Shown here: positions 27,053 to 36,856 of the stretch, one piece after another
How the letters are laid out: every line of letters begins with the position of its first letter
How positions within the stretch are numbered: the first letter of the stretch is position 1
NCBI GenBank assembly: GCA_963760285.1
Contig: CAVXCI010000004.1
Coordinates: 124,001-188,000, forward strand
Length of the DNA: 64,000 nt
Direction of reading: 5' to 3'
Source: PALSA-278 sp963760285
Lineage (GTDB): Bacteria > Acidobacteriota > Terriglobia > Acidiferrales > UBA7541
Notes under the pieces: generated by a model
What the model was told of the DNA's origin: nothing
What the model saw: only the letters and a program-made list of their open reading frames with translations
Database searches by the model: none
Position numbers and translations under genes: made by a program

Positions 27053-27681
27053 GCTTTGCGGCCTCTCTTTTTCACCGCGCCGGAGCTGCCGCCACCCCCG
27101 TTCAGAACGTACACATCCGGCAAGTTGCGATGGGCCTCGGCATAATCCAGTCCGTAGCCAACCACGAATTGACCCGGAATGCGAAACGCAGCGTAATCCG
27201 CGCGAACGTCCCGATGCCGCCGCGACGATTTTTCCAGCAGCACGGCAATGCGCAGATTCTTCGGCCTCCGGCGGCGCAAGTATGCCGTGAGATAGCTCAA
27301 CGTCAGGCCGGTGTCCAGAACATCCTCCACGAGAATGCAGTTGCCGCCGGCGATGGAATTTTCGGGCTTCTGGGAGACGTAGACCTTCCCGCTGGACTTC
27401 GTCCTTGCGCCGTAGCTGGAAACGGAAATGAAATCCAGGGTCACCGGCAGGTCAATTTCACGAATCAAGTCAGAGACAAAAATACATGCGCCTTTGAGCA
27501 CCGCAATCAGATGAATCGTCTGTCCTTGAAAATCGCGGGTGATCCGGCGCCCCATTTCGCGCACGCGTCGTCGTATGTCCTCACTACTTATCAATCTCTC
27601 CAGCTGCGCATTCTCTTCGCGGCTCGGTTTTCGGCTGTTCCTTATGGCGAGGCCTGACTCTATCTCAGCCCGCAAATGCAT
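27049..27681 (-). CDS. hpt: Hypoxanthine phosphoribosyltransferase
   Basis: 210 residues from ATG 27681; a longer reading to 27744 is open but would run into the nadA promoter. Purine salvage enzyme joining hypoxanthine or guanine to PRPP. Seen: LIAVLKGACIFVSDLIREI, SSYGARTKSSGKV (flexible loop), PRPP motif LVEDVLDTGLTLSYL, and base-site QFVVGYGLDYAEAHRNLP. About 30 residues of N-terminal extension precede the usual start (LERLISSEDI), so the true start may be internal. Forms an overlapping pair with deoC. Confidence 0.92.
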   Translation of the reverse strand: MHLRAEIESGLAIRNSRKPSREENAQLERLISSEDIRRRVREMGRRITRDFQGQTIHLIAVLKGACIFVSDLIREIDLPVTLDFISVSSYGARTKSSGKVYVSQKPENSIAGGNCILVEDVLDTGLTLSYLTAYLRRRRPKNLRIAVLLEKSSRRHRDVRADYAAFRIPGQFVVGYGLDYAEAHRNLPDVYVLNGGGGSSGAVKKRGRKA

Positions 27682-27717
27682 GGCAAGGCGGCCCCAACCA
27701 CGGTCAGTGATGCTTCT

Positions 27718-27733
27718 AGCGCCTCCTGGCGCT
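27718..27733. repeat. Perfect inverted repeat between hpt and nadA
   Basis: AGCGCC-TCCT-GGCGCT, a 6-bp perfect palindrome with a 4-base loop, 17 bases before the -35 of the nadA promoter and in front of the divergent hpt. Possible operator or mRNA hairpin; no known regulator is assigned. Confidence 0.4.
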
Positions 27734-27749
27734 GAATGGAGCACGTCGC

Positions 27750-27778
27750 TTGCCAGAAGGCCGCCTGTAGCCTAGTAT
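27750..27778 (+). promoter_or_regulatory. Promoter of the nadA-nadC-nadB operon
   Basis: TTGCCA (27750-27755), 17 bases, TAGTAT (27773-27778). Predicted leader of about 20 bases before the nadA ATG at 27805, with GGAGG at 27784-27788. Confidence 0.55.
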
Positions 27779-27804
27779 TAAATGGAGGCCGCTTCTTACC
27801 CGCT

Positions 27805-28797
27805 ATGTCATCCACCGCCCCAACGACGCCCGCCGGATTTGTCTCTCCAGCCGTGTCCTCGCCAGAATCTTTGGCGTCACTGGATCTGGAATCGGAAATT
27901 GGCGAACTGAAGCGTGAATTGAACGCGGTAGTCCTGGCGCACTACTACCAGGAATCCGAAATTCAGGATGTGGCCGATTTCGTGGGAGACAGCCTGGAAC
28001 TTTCCCGGCGCGCGGCGGAAACCAACGCGGACGTCATCCTTTTCGCGGGCGTGCATTTCATGGCCGAGACGGCCAAGATTTTGAATCCCACCAAGCAGGT
28101 GCTGGTCCCCGACGCGGAAGCGGGGTGCTCGCTCGCCGACGGCTGTCCCGCGGATCCTTTTCGCGCTTTTCTTGGCCGTTATCCCGGCCACACCGTTGTG
28201 AGTTACATAAACACCAGCGCCGCGGTGAAGGCGCTCAGTGATGTCATTTGCACCTCCAGCAACGCCGCAAAGATCGTCAGCCAGATTCCGGACAGCCAGC
28301 CCATCGTCTTTGCACCGGACCGCAATCTGGGCCGTTACGTCATCAAGCAAACCGGACGCGACATGGTCTTGTGGCCCGGAATGTGCATTGTCCACGAAAC
28401 ATTTTCCGTGAAGAAGATTGTCCAGCTTCGTGAACGGCATCCGCGGGCGCAATTGATCGCCCACCCTGAATGCGAGGAGCAGATTCTGCGCATGGCTGAT
28501 TTCGTCGGTTCCACCAGCGCGCTTCTCCGATACGTGGGCGAAAACAGCGCAACGGAATTCATCGTGGCCACGGAACCGGGAATTTTCCACGCCATGCACC
28601 AGGCCTCCCCCCGCAAAATATTGATTCCCGCGCCGCCGGAGAGCAACTGCGCTTGCAATGAATGTCCGCACATGCGGCGCAACACCCTCGAGAAGGTCTA
28701 TCTGGCATTGAAGAATCGCCAGCCCGAGATCACATTGGACGAAGAGCTTCGCCTCCGCGCGCTCCTTCCCATTGAGCGCATGTTGGCCATGAGTTAG
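27805..28797 (+). CDS. nadA: Quinolinate synthase NadA
   Basis: 330 residues; 4Fe-4S enzyme condensing iminoaspartate with dihydroxyacetone phosphate to quinolinate. Seen: VVLAHYYQESEIQDVADFVGDSL, ILFAGVHFMAETAK, and the three cluster cysteines in the EAGCSLADGCP, PGMCIVHE and ACNECPHMRRNTLEK regions. The ATG at 27805 starts just before the family homology. First gene of the de novo NAD operon with nadC (15 bases on) and nadB. Confidence 0.95.
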   Translation: MSSTAPTTPAGFVSPAVSSPESLASLDLESEIGELKRELNAVVLAHYYQESEIQDVADFVGDSLELSRRAAETNADVILFAGVHFMAETAKILNPTKQVLVPDAEAGCSLADGCPADPFRAFLGRYPGHTVVSYINTSAAVKALSDVICTSSNAAKIVSQIPDSQPIVFAPDRNLGRYVIKQTGRDMVLWPGMCIVHETFSVKKIVQLRERHPRAQLIAHPECEEQILRMADFVGSTSALLRYVGENSATEFIVATEPGIFHAMHQASPRKILIPAPPESNCACNECPHMRRNTLEKVYLALKNRQPEITLDEELRLRALLPIERMLAMS

Positions 28798-28812
28798 GCT
28801 CGTCCCTCCGCC

Positions 28813-29676
28813 GTGGAACTGCCCCTCTCGTCACAGTCGCGCCGCGTAATTCTCCAGCAGTTCCTTGCCGAGGACGTTGGCGCCGGTGACCGCACCACGG
28901 AAGCCATCGTCCCGGAAAACTCCATCGGCGAAGCGCAATTTGAATCCAAATCTCACCTGGTGTTGGCAGGCATGGAACTGGCGCTGGAAACTTTCCAGTT
29001 GCTGGATCCCAAAGTCGAGGCCCGCGCTGCGCGACGCGACGGTGAATCCATTCGCGTGGGTGAAATCCTTGCCGAAATCAGTGGCCGTGCCCGCGCCCTC
29101 CTGACTGCCGAGCGCGTGGCGTTGAACCTTCTCCAGCGCCTCTGCGGCATCGCCACGCTCACGCGGCGCTTTGTTGACGCCGTTGCTGGAACCGGCGCTG
29201 AAATACTGGACACGCGAAAAACAACTCCCGGCCTGCGCGCTTTCGAAAAATACGCCGTGCGCGCCGGCGGCGGCCGCAATCATCGCATGGGCCTGGACGA
29301 TGCCATCCTGATTAAGGACAATCACGTCCGCATCGCGGGAGGAATCGCGGCGGCCATTCGTGCCGCATCCGCAAAACGCGACGGCGTCCGCTGGCTGGAG
29401 GTGGAAGTCACGAACATGGCCGAACTGGAAGAAGCTGTCGCCGAGCGCCCGGACGTCATTCTGGTAGATAATTTCAATCCGGCGCAGGCTCGCGATGCCG
29501 TCGCCGCGGTGCGCGCACGACATTTGCAGAAACCGATTCGCATCGAGGCTTCCGGCGGCATCACGCTCGAAACGGTACGCGAATTCGCGGAAGCTGGAGT
29601 GGACTGGATTTCCGTGGGAGCGCTGACGCATTCCGCTCCTGCATCCGACATCAGCCTGGAGATTACGGCGTCGTAA
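28813..29676 (+). CDS. nadC: Nicotinate-nucleotide pyrophosphorylase (NadC)
   Basis: 287 residues; converts quinolinate and PRPP to nicotinate mononucleotide with CO2 release. Seen: LAEDVGAGDRTTEAIVP at the start, LLTAERVALNLLQRLCGIAT, the binding block LDTRKTTPGLRAFEKYAV, HRMGLDDAILIKDNHV, WLEVEVTNMAELEEA, and IEASGGITLETV. GTG start 15 bases after the nadA stop, no clear ribosome site, probably reinitiated from nadA. Confidence 0.95.
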   Translation: MELPLSSQSRRVILQQFLAEDVGAGDRTTEAIVPENSIGEAQFESKSHLVLAGMELALETFQLLDPKVEARAARRDGESIRVGEILAEISGRARALLTAERVALNLLQRLCGIATLTRRFVDAVAGTGAEILDTRKTTPGLRAFEKYAVRAGGGRNHRMGLDDAILIKDNHVRIAGGIAAAIRAASAKRDGVRWLEVEVTNMAELEEAVAERPDVILVDNFNPAQARDAVAAVRARHLQKPIRIEASGGITLETVREFAEAGVDWISVGALTHSAPASDISLEITAS

Positions 29677-29705
29677 GATTCCGTGACTCCGGCAGGAAGC
29701 GCACT

Positions 29706-31271
29706 ATGGCGAATATGGAACAGACAGACATCCTGGTGCTGGGCAGTGGACTCGGCGGTTGCGCGGCTGCCTGGGCCGCGGCGGAACGCGGCGCGAACGT
29801 GACCGTGCTCACGCGCGCTCATGATCCGGAGCAAAGCAATTCTTTTTGGGCCCAGGGTGGAATCGTTTTCCGCAGCGACAAGGATTCTCCCGAACTTCTG
29901 GAACGGGACATCCTGGAGGCCGGCGCCGGACTGTGCAATCCCGATGCGGTGCGCCTTCTCGCGCATGAAGGGCCAAAATTGGTTCAGCGGGTGTTGATTG
30001 ACGCGCTGGGAGTTGCATTCGATCACTCCCGCGAGAATCCCGCGGAGTGGGACCTGACCAAGGAAGCGGCGCATTCCGTCGCGCGCATTCTTCACGCCAA
30101 GGATCAAACCGGCAAGGCCATCGAAAGCGCTTTTTTTGCCCGCGTGGCCAGTCATCCGCGCATCCAGTTGCTGCGTGAGCTGACCGCAGTTGACCTGCTC
30201 ACCATTTCCCACCATTCCGATGATCCCGTGGATGTCTATAAGCCCGCCGCCTGTTTCGGTGTATTTGCGCTGAATCAGTCCACTGGCAAGATGATTCCCA
30301 TCCTGGCCAGGGAAACAATCCTCGCCACGGGCGGCCTGGGACGGCTTTATCTGCACACCACGAACCCTCGCGGTGCGCGCGGCGATGGACTGGCGATGGC
30401 TCATCGCGCCGGAGCGCGTTGCGTCAATTTGCAGTACGTGCAGTTTCATCCCACCACGCTTCTGCATCCCAGCGGCACGTTCCTGATTTCCGAGGCGCTG
30501 CGCGGCGAAGGCGCGCGCTTGACCGATATGAAGGGGCATTCGTTCATGGACGCCGTGCATCCGGAGGGCTCGCTGGCGCCACGCGACGTGGTGGCGCGCG
30601 GCATCTACCAGCATTTGCTGGAAACCGGCGAGCACTGCGCCTGGCTGGACATCACTCACACGCCTGCGGAAACCATCCGCCAGCGTTTCCCGGGGATTTA
30701 CCAACACTGTATTTCGCTCGGGATTGATATTACGACCGAGCGCATCCCCGTGGTGCCCGCGGCGCACTATAGCTGCGGCGGTATCGCCGTGGATGAGTGG
30801 GGGCGCAGCAGCCTGCAACGTCTGCGCGCCGTCGGCGAAGTGGCCTGCACAGGCGTCCACGGAGCCAATCGCCTGGGCAGCACTTCCCTGCTGGAATGCC
30901 TCGTTTGGGGAATTCGTTCAGGTGAACAGGCCGCGCGCGTTGTCGCCTCCGGCGAGTCCGCGTATTTCCCCCGCGTTTCAGACTGGCGCTATGAGCGTGA
31001 GCCTGCCGATCCCGCGTTGATCGCCCAGGACTGGCTCACCATCCGTCACACCATGTGGAACTATGTCGGATTGGTCCGCAGCGGCAAGCGCCTGGCGCGA
31101 GCACGCGAAATCTTGCAGGAACTGCAACTGGAAATTTCTCACTTCTACCAGCGCGCCGCGCTCTCAGACGCCATCATCGGCCTGCGCAACGGAGTGGAGG
31201 CCGCGCTGCTGATTACCCAGGCGGCCATCGAATGCCGCCAAAGCCGCGGTTGCCACTATCGAGTGGACTGA
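29706..31271 (+). CDS. nadB: L-aspartate oxidase NadB
   Basis: 521 residues; FAD enzyme oxidising aspartate to iminoaspartate for NadA. FAD-binding GSGLGGCAAAWAAAERGA (about 14-31), SNSFWAQGGI, EAAHSVARILHAKDQTGK, ATGGLGRLYLHTTNPRGARG, VQFHPTTL, SEALRGEGARLTD with the active-site Arg, PAAHYSCGGIAVD, and GVHGANRLGSTSLLECLVWG. GGAAG before the ATG. Last gene of the nadA-nadC-nadB operon. Confidence 0.95.
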   Translation: MANMEQTDILVLGSGLGGCAAAWAAAERGANVTVLTRAHDPEQSNSFWAQGGIVFRSDKDSPELLERDILEAGAGLCNPDAVRLLAHEGPKLVQRVLIDALGVAFDHSRENPAEWDLTKEAAHSVARILHAKDQTGKAIESAFFARVASHPRIQLLRELTAVDLLTISHHSDDPVDVYKPAACFGVFALNQSTGKMIPILARETILATGGLGRLYLHTTNPRGARGDGLAMAHRAGARCVNLQYVQFHPTTLLHPSGTFLISEALRGEGARLTDMKGHSFMDAVHPEGSLAPRDVVARGIYQHLLETGEHCAWLDITHTPAETIRQRFPGIYQHCISLGIDITTERIPVVPAAHYSCGGIAVDEWGRSSLQRLRAVGEVACTGVHGANRLGSTSLLECLVWGIRSGEQAARVVASGESAYFPRVSDWRYEREPADPALIAQDWLTIRHTMWNYVGLVRSGKRLARAREILQELQLEISHFYQRAALSDAIIGLRNGVEAALLITQAAIECRQSRGCHYRVD

Positions 31272-31336
31272 CACCGCTCGCTGTCTCCGCTCTCTTACCG
31301 AGCCGCGATCTTCGTCTGTGCGGCTATCCCGCAGGA

Positions 31337-32902
31337 TTACGGATGTGACGTGCTGGAAATAAATTTCGCCACGTTCGCTTTCAGCCTTGCCAGCGACTCT
31401 TCCTGCAAGTACATCATGTGACCGGCGTTGTAATATTCCATGTGAACATGCCCGCGCACGCTTTCCGGCAACCCCAGATGGTCCACGGTGTATTCCGTGG
31501 CGAAGAAAGGCGTCGCCAGATCATAGAGGCCGTTCTCGATCTGCACTTGCAGGAAGGGATTGGCCGCCAGCGCCTCCTGCAAATCGCCTTCGACGTTCGG
31601 CGCGGTGGTCGTCCCCTGTTCGCCCTCACCCCGCTTCCAGTTCCACGCGCTCGCCGCTTTGCCGCCCAGAATTTCGTAACGCATATCCTGGCCGAATTTC
31701 AGCTCACTGTGCAGATAGTCGTTAAATGCCGCGGTGAAAGCGCCGGAAACAGCCTGCGATTGCGGGTCGCCTTCCGCGTATTCCGTCAGCATATCCAGCA
31801 TTGGGCCGGAATAGCGCGCATCGAGGCGTCCGGTGTTCAGGTCCCGGCCGCGCAGCAATTCCGCGCGGAACTGCGGCGACGATACGCGCAAATCTGCTTT
31901 GCGAATGTATTCCTCGCTGAGTCCGGTATATGCCGCCAGTTTCTTGACGATGGCGTCGCGCTGCGCGCTGCTCAGATTGTCGCCCTGCATCAGCGCGGTG
32001 GCATAATCCGTCCGCGCAAAAAGGCGAACTTCGTCCAGAAAGACATTCATGTTCGCCGGTGCGTTGGGCAGCGCCCCGTAATACGCCGCCACTGCCGCAT
32101 ACGAAGGAAGAATTAAGACATACGGCAGGTCCGCGCCTTGCGGAAAGAGAATGGTGTCAAAGTCCAGCACGGACGACATCAGCACCACGCCGTTGAAATC
32201 CATGTGCTCATGGGACTGCAAATAGTCCACCAGCGCCGCCGAACGAAAGGTTCCATAGCTTTCGCCCAGCAGGTATTTCGGCGAATTCCAGCGTCCGTTG
32301 CGGCTGGCGTAGCGCGTGATGAATTGCGCCAGCGATTTCACGTCCTCTTCCACACCCCAGAAATCCTTGTCCTGCGCTTTTCCCGCCGCGTGGCTGAATC
32401 CCGTGCCCACCGGGTCAACGAAAACCAGATCGCTGGCGTCCAGCAGGCTGTATTCGTTGTCCACCACCTTATATGGTGCGGGGGGCGTGGAATGCGGATC
32501 CGCCGTAATCACGCGCCGCGGACCCCATGCTCCCATGTGCAGCCACACCGAAGATGAGCCTGGCCCGCCGTTATAAATAAACGTAATGGGCCGGCGGCTC
32601 AGGTCCTTCACGTCGTTTCGTGTGTAAGCCGTGGAATAGATAAGCGCGGTGGGCTCACCCTTGTCATTTTTCAGCAGCGTGGTGGACGCGGTCGCGGTGT
32701 AGGCAATTATTGCTCCGCCGATGCGCGCGGAGTGCTGCGTCGTGGAGGATTCCTCTTTCGCCGCCGCGCTTTCCGCCGTGGGCTTGACCTCGGCCGCTTT
32801 GACCTCGGCGGGCTTGGAGCCCTGCTCCTGTCCCCACGCTGGCACCACCCACGCGCCGCAAATCAACAGCCCCGTCAGGATCACATGCAGGCGTTGCTTC
32901 AT
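31337..32902 (-). CDS. Secreted S10-family serine carboxypeptidase-like protein
   Basis: 521 residues from ATG 32902, chosen because AAGGGGG precedes it and a signal peptide follows (HVILTGLLICGAWVVPAWG). Peptidase S10 landmarks: ITFIYNGGPGSSSVWLHMG, LVFVDPVGTGFS, nucleophile LLGESYGTFRSAAL, catalytic Asp in GLYDLATP and His in YNAGHMMYL. A Lys/Ala/Glu-rich spacer follows the signal. The family removes C-terminal residues at acid pH; here probably periplasmic or extracellular peptide scavenging. Convergent with nadB. Confidence 0.88.
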   Translation of the reverse strand: MKQRLHVILTGLLICGAWVVPAWGQEQGSKPAEVKAAEVKPTAESAAAKEESSTTQHSARIGGAIIAYTATASTTLLKNDKGEPTALIYSTAYTRNDVKDLSRRPITFIYNGGPGSSSVWLHMGAWGPRRVITADPHSTPPAPYKVVDNEYSLLDASDLVFVDPVGTGFSHAAGKAQDKDFWGVEEDVKSLAQFITRYASRNGRWNSPKYLLGESYGTFRSAALVDYLQSHEHMDFNGVVLMSSVLDFDTILFPQGADLPYVLILPSYAAVAAYYGALPNAPANMNVFLDEVRLFARTDYATALMQGDNLSSAQRDAIVKKLAAYTGLSEEYIRKADLRVSSPQFRAELLRGRDLNTGRLDARYSGPMLDMLTEYAEGDPQSQAVSGAFTAAFNDYLHSELKFGQDMRYEILGGKAASAWNWKRGEGEQGTTTAPNVEGDLQEALAANPFLQVQIENGLYDLATPFFATEYTVDHLGLPESVRGHVHMEYYNAGHMMYLQEESLARLKANVAKFISSTSHP

Positions 32903-33017
32903 GAATTCCCCCTTACGAAAACGGATTCTACCGCGCGAGCGGTTCTCCCGAATCTCCTTTCTCTCCTGCATATCCAAATGGCCCCTAACGCATGAGGTGT
33001 CATCCCGCGCCGCTGCG

Positions 33018-34627
33018 CTAACTACGCGCAGCTACGCTGCCAGCGGGCAGGCGGACCAGCCGTGCTTCCACCACGGCGCCAATTCCGCGAATCGGCTCCA
33101 ATATGCCGTCCGAAACTTCGCCATCAAGCTGTACCAGCGCGATTGCATCTGCCCCGCATTCCGCCGCGCGCCGGCCCAGCGCAAACGTGGAGATGTTCAC
33201 ATTCCTGCTGCCCAGGATCGTGCCGATTTCGCCGATCACGCCGGGAACATCCCGGTTGCGAAGGAACAGCATCGTGCCGCCCAGCGGGGCCTCCAACTCG
33301 ATTCCATCCACTCCCAAAATTCGCGGCGACGTGCCGTGCAACACTGTTGCTTCCGCGCTCACACCCTTCGCTGAATTGCCTGCTTGCAAAAACATTTCTA
33401 TCGTGTTGGGATAGCCCCACTCGCGCCGCCGCGTTCGCTCTTCGACAGAGAGTCCGCGCGACGCGGCCACCTGTCCGGCATTCACCAAATTTACCTTTTC
33501 ATCCAGCACCACGTTCAGAAGTCCCGCCAGCGCCGCGCTGCGCAGCACGCTCGCGCCCAGTTCCGCGGGTTCGCCCGACAACGTAATCCTTGCCAGATCA
33601 AACCGAATCCCCGAAATCTGCGCCAGAAACGATCCCAGCCGCCCCGCCGTTTCCACATAGGGACCGAGCCGCCGGTACTGCTCCCCGGAAAGCGCCGGAA
33701 AATTCACGGCATTCCGCATGGCGCCATCCGCCAGAAAATCACGCACCTGCTGCGCAATCAAAATACCCACTTCCTCCTGCGCCTCGCGCGTGGAGCCTGC
33801 AACATGTGGCGTGGTGATCACATTGGACATTTCCATCAGTGGTGAATCCAGATGGCGGCTCCGTAGCGAATACATCCAGCGCGGCTCCTGCCAGCTGCCC
33901 GGAACGCAGCGCGGCCACCAGCGCCGCTTCGTCCACCAATTCGCCGCGCGCGGTGTTAATCAGCACGCGCCCCACGTTTACATTGCGCTAATGTCGCAGC
34001 ATTTATGACCTTCTCCGTGGCCGCGCTCAACGCCGTGTGCAGAGACACAAAATCAGCCTGCGCCAGCAAATCCGCCATGCTAGCCAAGTCCACGCCGCGC
34101 ATCGCCCGCTGCTGCCTCACTGACGTAGGGATCGCAGGCCACCACGCGCATCTCGAATGCCCGCGCGCGGCGCGCCACTTCGTTGCCCACGCGACCGAAT
34201 CCCACCAACCCCAGCGTCTTTCCGCGCAATTCCGTTCCCGCCGCCCGGCCTTTTCCCAGCGCCCGGCGTGCATACGGAATTCAGCTGCGGCACGCATTCG
34301 GGCCAGCGACATCAGCAGCGCCAACGTGTGCTCCGCCACGCTGACCGAATTGCCGCCCGGCGTGTTCATCACCAGAATGCCTCGCCGCGTGGCGCAGTCC
34401 AGGTCAATGTTGTCCACGCCAACTCCGGCACGGCCCACCACGCGCAGTCGCGGCCCCGATTCCAGCAATTCCTGTGTCACGCGCGTCGCGGACCGTACAA
34501 TCAGCGCATCCGCCTGGCGCATCGCATCAGGAAATTCCTCCTTGGAAGGCGTGACGATTTCCCAGCCGGGCATGCGCAGCAGTTGCATTCCCACTTCGCT
34601 GATGCGGTCGGCCACAACGATTCTCAT
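33018..34627 (-). pseudogene. serA: D-3-phosphoglycerate dehydrogenase (SerA), multiply frameshifted
   Basis: First enzyme of serine synthesis from 3-phosphoglycerate. Fragments are conserved but in different frames: start to HAGRWEK (34627 to about 34254); NAD site LGLVGFGRVGNEVARRARAF in a second frame; ADFVSLHTALSAATEKVINA back in the first; RVLINTARGELVDEAALVA in another; and EMSNVITTPHVAGST through the C-terminal ACT domain (LRNRDVPGVIGEIGTILGS) in the last (33875-33018). At least four indels lie between about 34255 and 33865. Restored length would be about 530 residues, normal for the long SerA class. True pseudogene or poor local consensus; the coding quality between indels favours the latter. 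Confidence 0.85.
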
Positions 34628-34636
34628 AGGCAAAAC

Positions 34637-34665
34637 AGCGTACGAGCGGCCCGGCGGCGTGTCAA
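34637..34665 (-). promoter_or_regulatory. Promoter of serA
   Basis: Minus strand TTGACA (34665-34660, perfect), 17 bases, TACGCT (34642-34637). The ATG at 34627 is 10 bases past the -10 element, so the mRNA would be leaderless or nearly so. Confidence 0.5.
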
Positions 34666-34741
34666 ACGGTGCGCTGTATGGTTGCCTCCCATCGCCGTGG
34701 CACGGCGGGACCTCCGTGCTAATCTTTCAGTCGGTTAGGAA

Positions 34742-35905
34742 ATGTTTTCGGACCGTACCAACTGGAATCTCGAACCCAACCGCCTCAGCGAGGCCCTTAC
34801 CCGGCATCGCGCTGCCGGCAAGCCACTCCTTGATCTCACGGTTTCCAATCCCACGCAGTGCGGATTCGATTACGATGTGGATGCCATCCTGCGTGCGCTT
34901 CGCAATCCCGCTGCTTTCGTTTACGAACCGGATCCGCGCGGTCTGATCACCGCCAGGCAAGCGGTGGTCGAGTATTACAATTCGCGCGGCCAGACAATCT
35001 CCGTTGACGACATCATTCTCACCACCAGCACCAGCGAGGCTTATTCCTTCATCTTTCGCGCGCTGTGCAATCCTGGCGACGAACTGCTGATTCCCCGCCC
35101 CAGCTATCCACTTCTTGGATTTTTGGCCGACATTCTGGACGTGCGGCTGGCGCCTTATCCGCTCTTCTACGATCACGGCTGGCAAATTGATTTTCATGCC
35201 TTGCAAAGCGCCATCACTCCGCGCACGCGCGGGATTATCGTGGTGCATCCCAATAATCCCACTGGCCATTTCACGCGCCGCGAAGAGGCCGCGCGGCTCA
35301 ACGACATTTGCGCGCGCCGACAGATCCCCATCATCGCGGACGAGGTATTTCTTGATTTCTCGCTCGTCACTGAACCGCCTGTAAGCTTCGCGGGAGGTAC
35401 TGCCGCGCCAACATTTGCGCTAAGCGGCCTTTCCAAAATTTGTGGCCTTCCGCAAATGAAAATTGCGTGGCTGGTCGCCAGCGGACCAGCGCCATGGAAA
35501 GTGGACGCACTCGCGCGCCTGGAGGTGATTGCCGACACATTCCTCTCCATGAACGCGCCTGTACAGCTCGCCACGCCTGTTTTGCTGGACCAGCGGCAAC
35601 GTTTCTCCGGGCAGTTGCTGCGTCGCGTCCGCGGGAATCTTCTGGAAGTGGAACGCCAGCTCGCTACGCAGAAATCCTGCGCGCGACTACAGGTGGAAGG
35701 CGGTTGGAATGCAGTCCTTCGCGTGCCGGCGACACAGTCCGACGAGGAGTTCGCCCTCCGCCTGCTCCACGAGAAGAGCGTCTATCTGCATCCCGGCCAT
35801 TTCTATGATTTTCCCGGCGACGGATACCTGGTTGTCAGTCTGATAACGCCGGAGGCGGACTTCGCCGAAGGCGTTAGCCGTCTGCTTTCCCTGTGCGGAA
35901 GTTAG
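34742..35905 (+). CDS. PLP-dependent class I/II aminotransferase
   Basis: 387 residues, fold-type I aminotransferase. Seen: LDLTVSNPTQCGFDYD near the start, YEPDPRGLITARQAVVEYY, TTSTSEAYSFIFRALCNPGDELLIPRPSYP (read in pieces), VVHPNNPTGHFT, IIADEVFLDF and the Schiff-base Lys in ALSGLSKICGLPQMK with following Arg/Trp. Close to aspartate/alanine-type aminotransferases; substrate not determinable. Divergent from the damaged serA, so a role in amino-acid synthesis is suggested by context only. AGGA is very close to the ATG. Confidence 0.88.
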   Translation: MFSDRTNWNLEPNRLSEALTRHRAAGKPLLDLTVSNPTQCGFDYDVDAILRALRNPAAFVYEPDPRGLITARQAVVEYYNSRGQTISVDDIILTTSTSEAYSFIFRALCNPGDELLIPRPSYPLLGFLADILDVRLAPYPLFYDHGWQIDFHALQSAITPRTRGIIVVHPNNPTGHFTRREEAARLNDICARRQIPIIADEVFLDFSLVTEPPVSFAGGTAAPTFALSGLSKICGLPQMKIAWLVASGPAPWKVDALARLEVIADTFLSMNAPVQLATPVLLDQRQRFSGQLLRRVRGNLLEVERQLATQKSCARLQVEGGWNAVLRVPATQSDEEFALRLLHEKSVYLHPGHFYDFPGDGYLVVSLITPEADFAEGVSRLLSLCGS

Positions 35906-35945
35906 CCGGAGAATCCAAGCCGCGAACGAGAGCTTCTCCCGGGCC

Positions 35946-36485
35946 TCACCATCCGCGAGGCAGCGCGATCATTCTCAGCGTGGCGGGATTGTATATGCGG
36001 AAACCGTTCAGCTCTGGCCAGGTCTTCCTGACAGCCGCTTTGGCGGTGGTCTGGTATTGAAGCATATCGCGCTCCGTGTAGTGCTCCTTCAACTGTTCCC
36101 TGGTTCCGTAATCATGCTTCATGTCCAGCAGGTAAATAACTTGCGTCTGATGGGCGCGGACCAGCACGGGATAGCGGATAAGCATCTCGCTCCGCGGAAG
36201 CAATTGTGCGGCCCCCGCCTGTCCTGCCACTGCGGCATAAACCTGCACACCATTTTGGCCGGCCAGCTCAAAATCATGGCCGGTATTGTTCTGCAACACG
36301 AAGTAGTAAATCATGCGATATTTCGAATCCACGAGCAGTCCGTCATATTTCGCGGTAATGCTTGTCGCATCCCAATTCCCCGCTGGGAATTCGTCCACCT
36401 GGACCGCGAATCCGCGGGCCATCGGCAGCGCCGCCATGAAAATGAATCCAAGAAGGAATAGCCGATGACTCTGATTGATTCTCAT
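35946..36485 (-). CDS. Secreted protein of unknown function
   Basis: 179 residues from ATG 36485; an in-frame start at 36518 adds 11 residues before the signal. Signal peptide RLFLLGFIFMAALPMARG. The mature part begins FAVQVDEFPAGNWDATSIT and contains IYYFVLQNNTGHDF, a beta-rich stretch as in intermembrane or immunoglobulin-like secreted domains. No cysteine pairs or catalytic motif. I do not recognise a family. Stop lies 40 bases from the convergent aminotransferase. Confidence 0.65.
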   Translation of the reverse strand: MRINQSHRLFLLGFIFMAALPMARGFAVQVDEFPAGNWDATSITAKYDGLLVDSKYRMIYYFVLQNNTGHDFELAGQNGVQVYAAVAGQAGAAQLLPRSEMLIRYPVLVRAHQTQVIYLLDMKHDYGTREQLKEHYTERDMLQYQTTAKAAVRKTWPELNGFRIYNPATLRMIALPRGW

Positions 36486-36856
36486 AATTGGTTCAGTATG
36501 CACGAAACGCATCGTCAATTTCAGTCACGTTATTAAGGAGTTGAGGCTCCGGGGGTCTTTCGTGTCCACAAGTCCGGACAATAATGAATTGGACAAACTT
36601 GAATCCATGCACTTGCCCCCGACGCGAATTGGGAGTATTCAGTGTAACAGCGCGACTGTAGCCATCTCGCGTGGCAGCCGTTTAAGCCGTTCTTTGGAAT
36701 TGGTCATTCTGCCGTAATTTACTTCCCTTCCTTGGATGTAAGGCCCCTTCGGGTCAATCAGGTAAAGTTCTCGTATCGCTAATTGCGGAGGGCGCCGAAT
36801 TCACGGAATCGCCGGAGGGCTGGCCTCCCACGGCTTGCCGGACAAGAGGAGGGGAA
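36486..36856. other. Intergenic stretch, no gene seen
   Basis: About 370 bases between divergent genes, less GC-rich than the flanks. It must carry promoters for both sides, but I find no convincing -35/-10 pair, RNA or repeat. Confidence 0.5.

Noticed and set aside
31301..31325. AGCCGC/GCGGCT stem between convergent nadB and the S10 peptidase
   Set aside because: Loop of 13 bases and no T-run; may be a weak bidirectional terminator, but unsupported.
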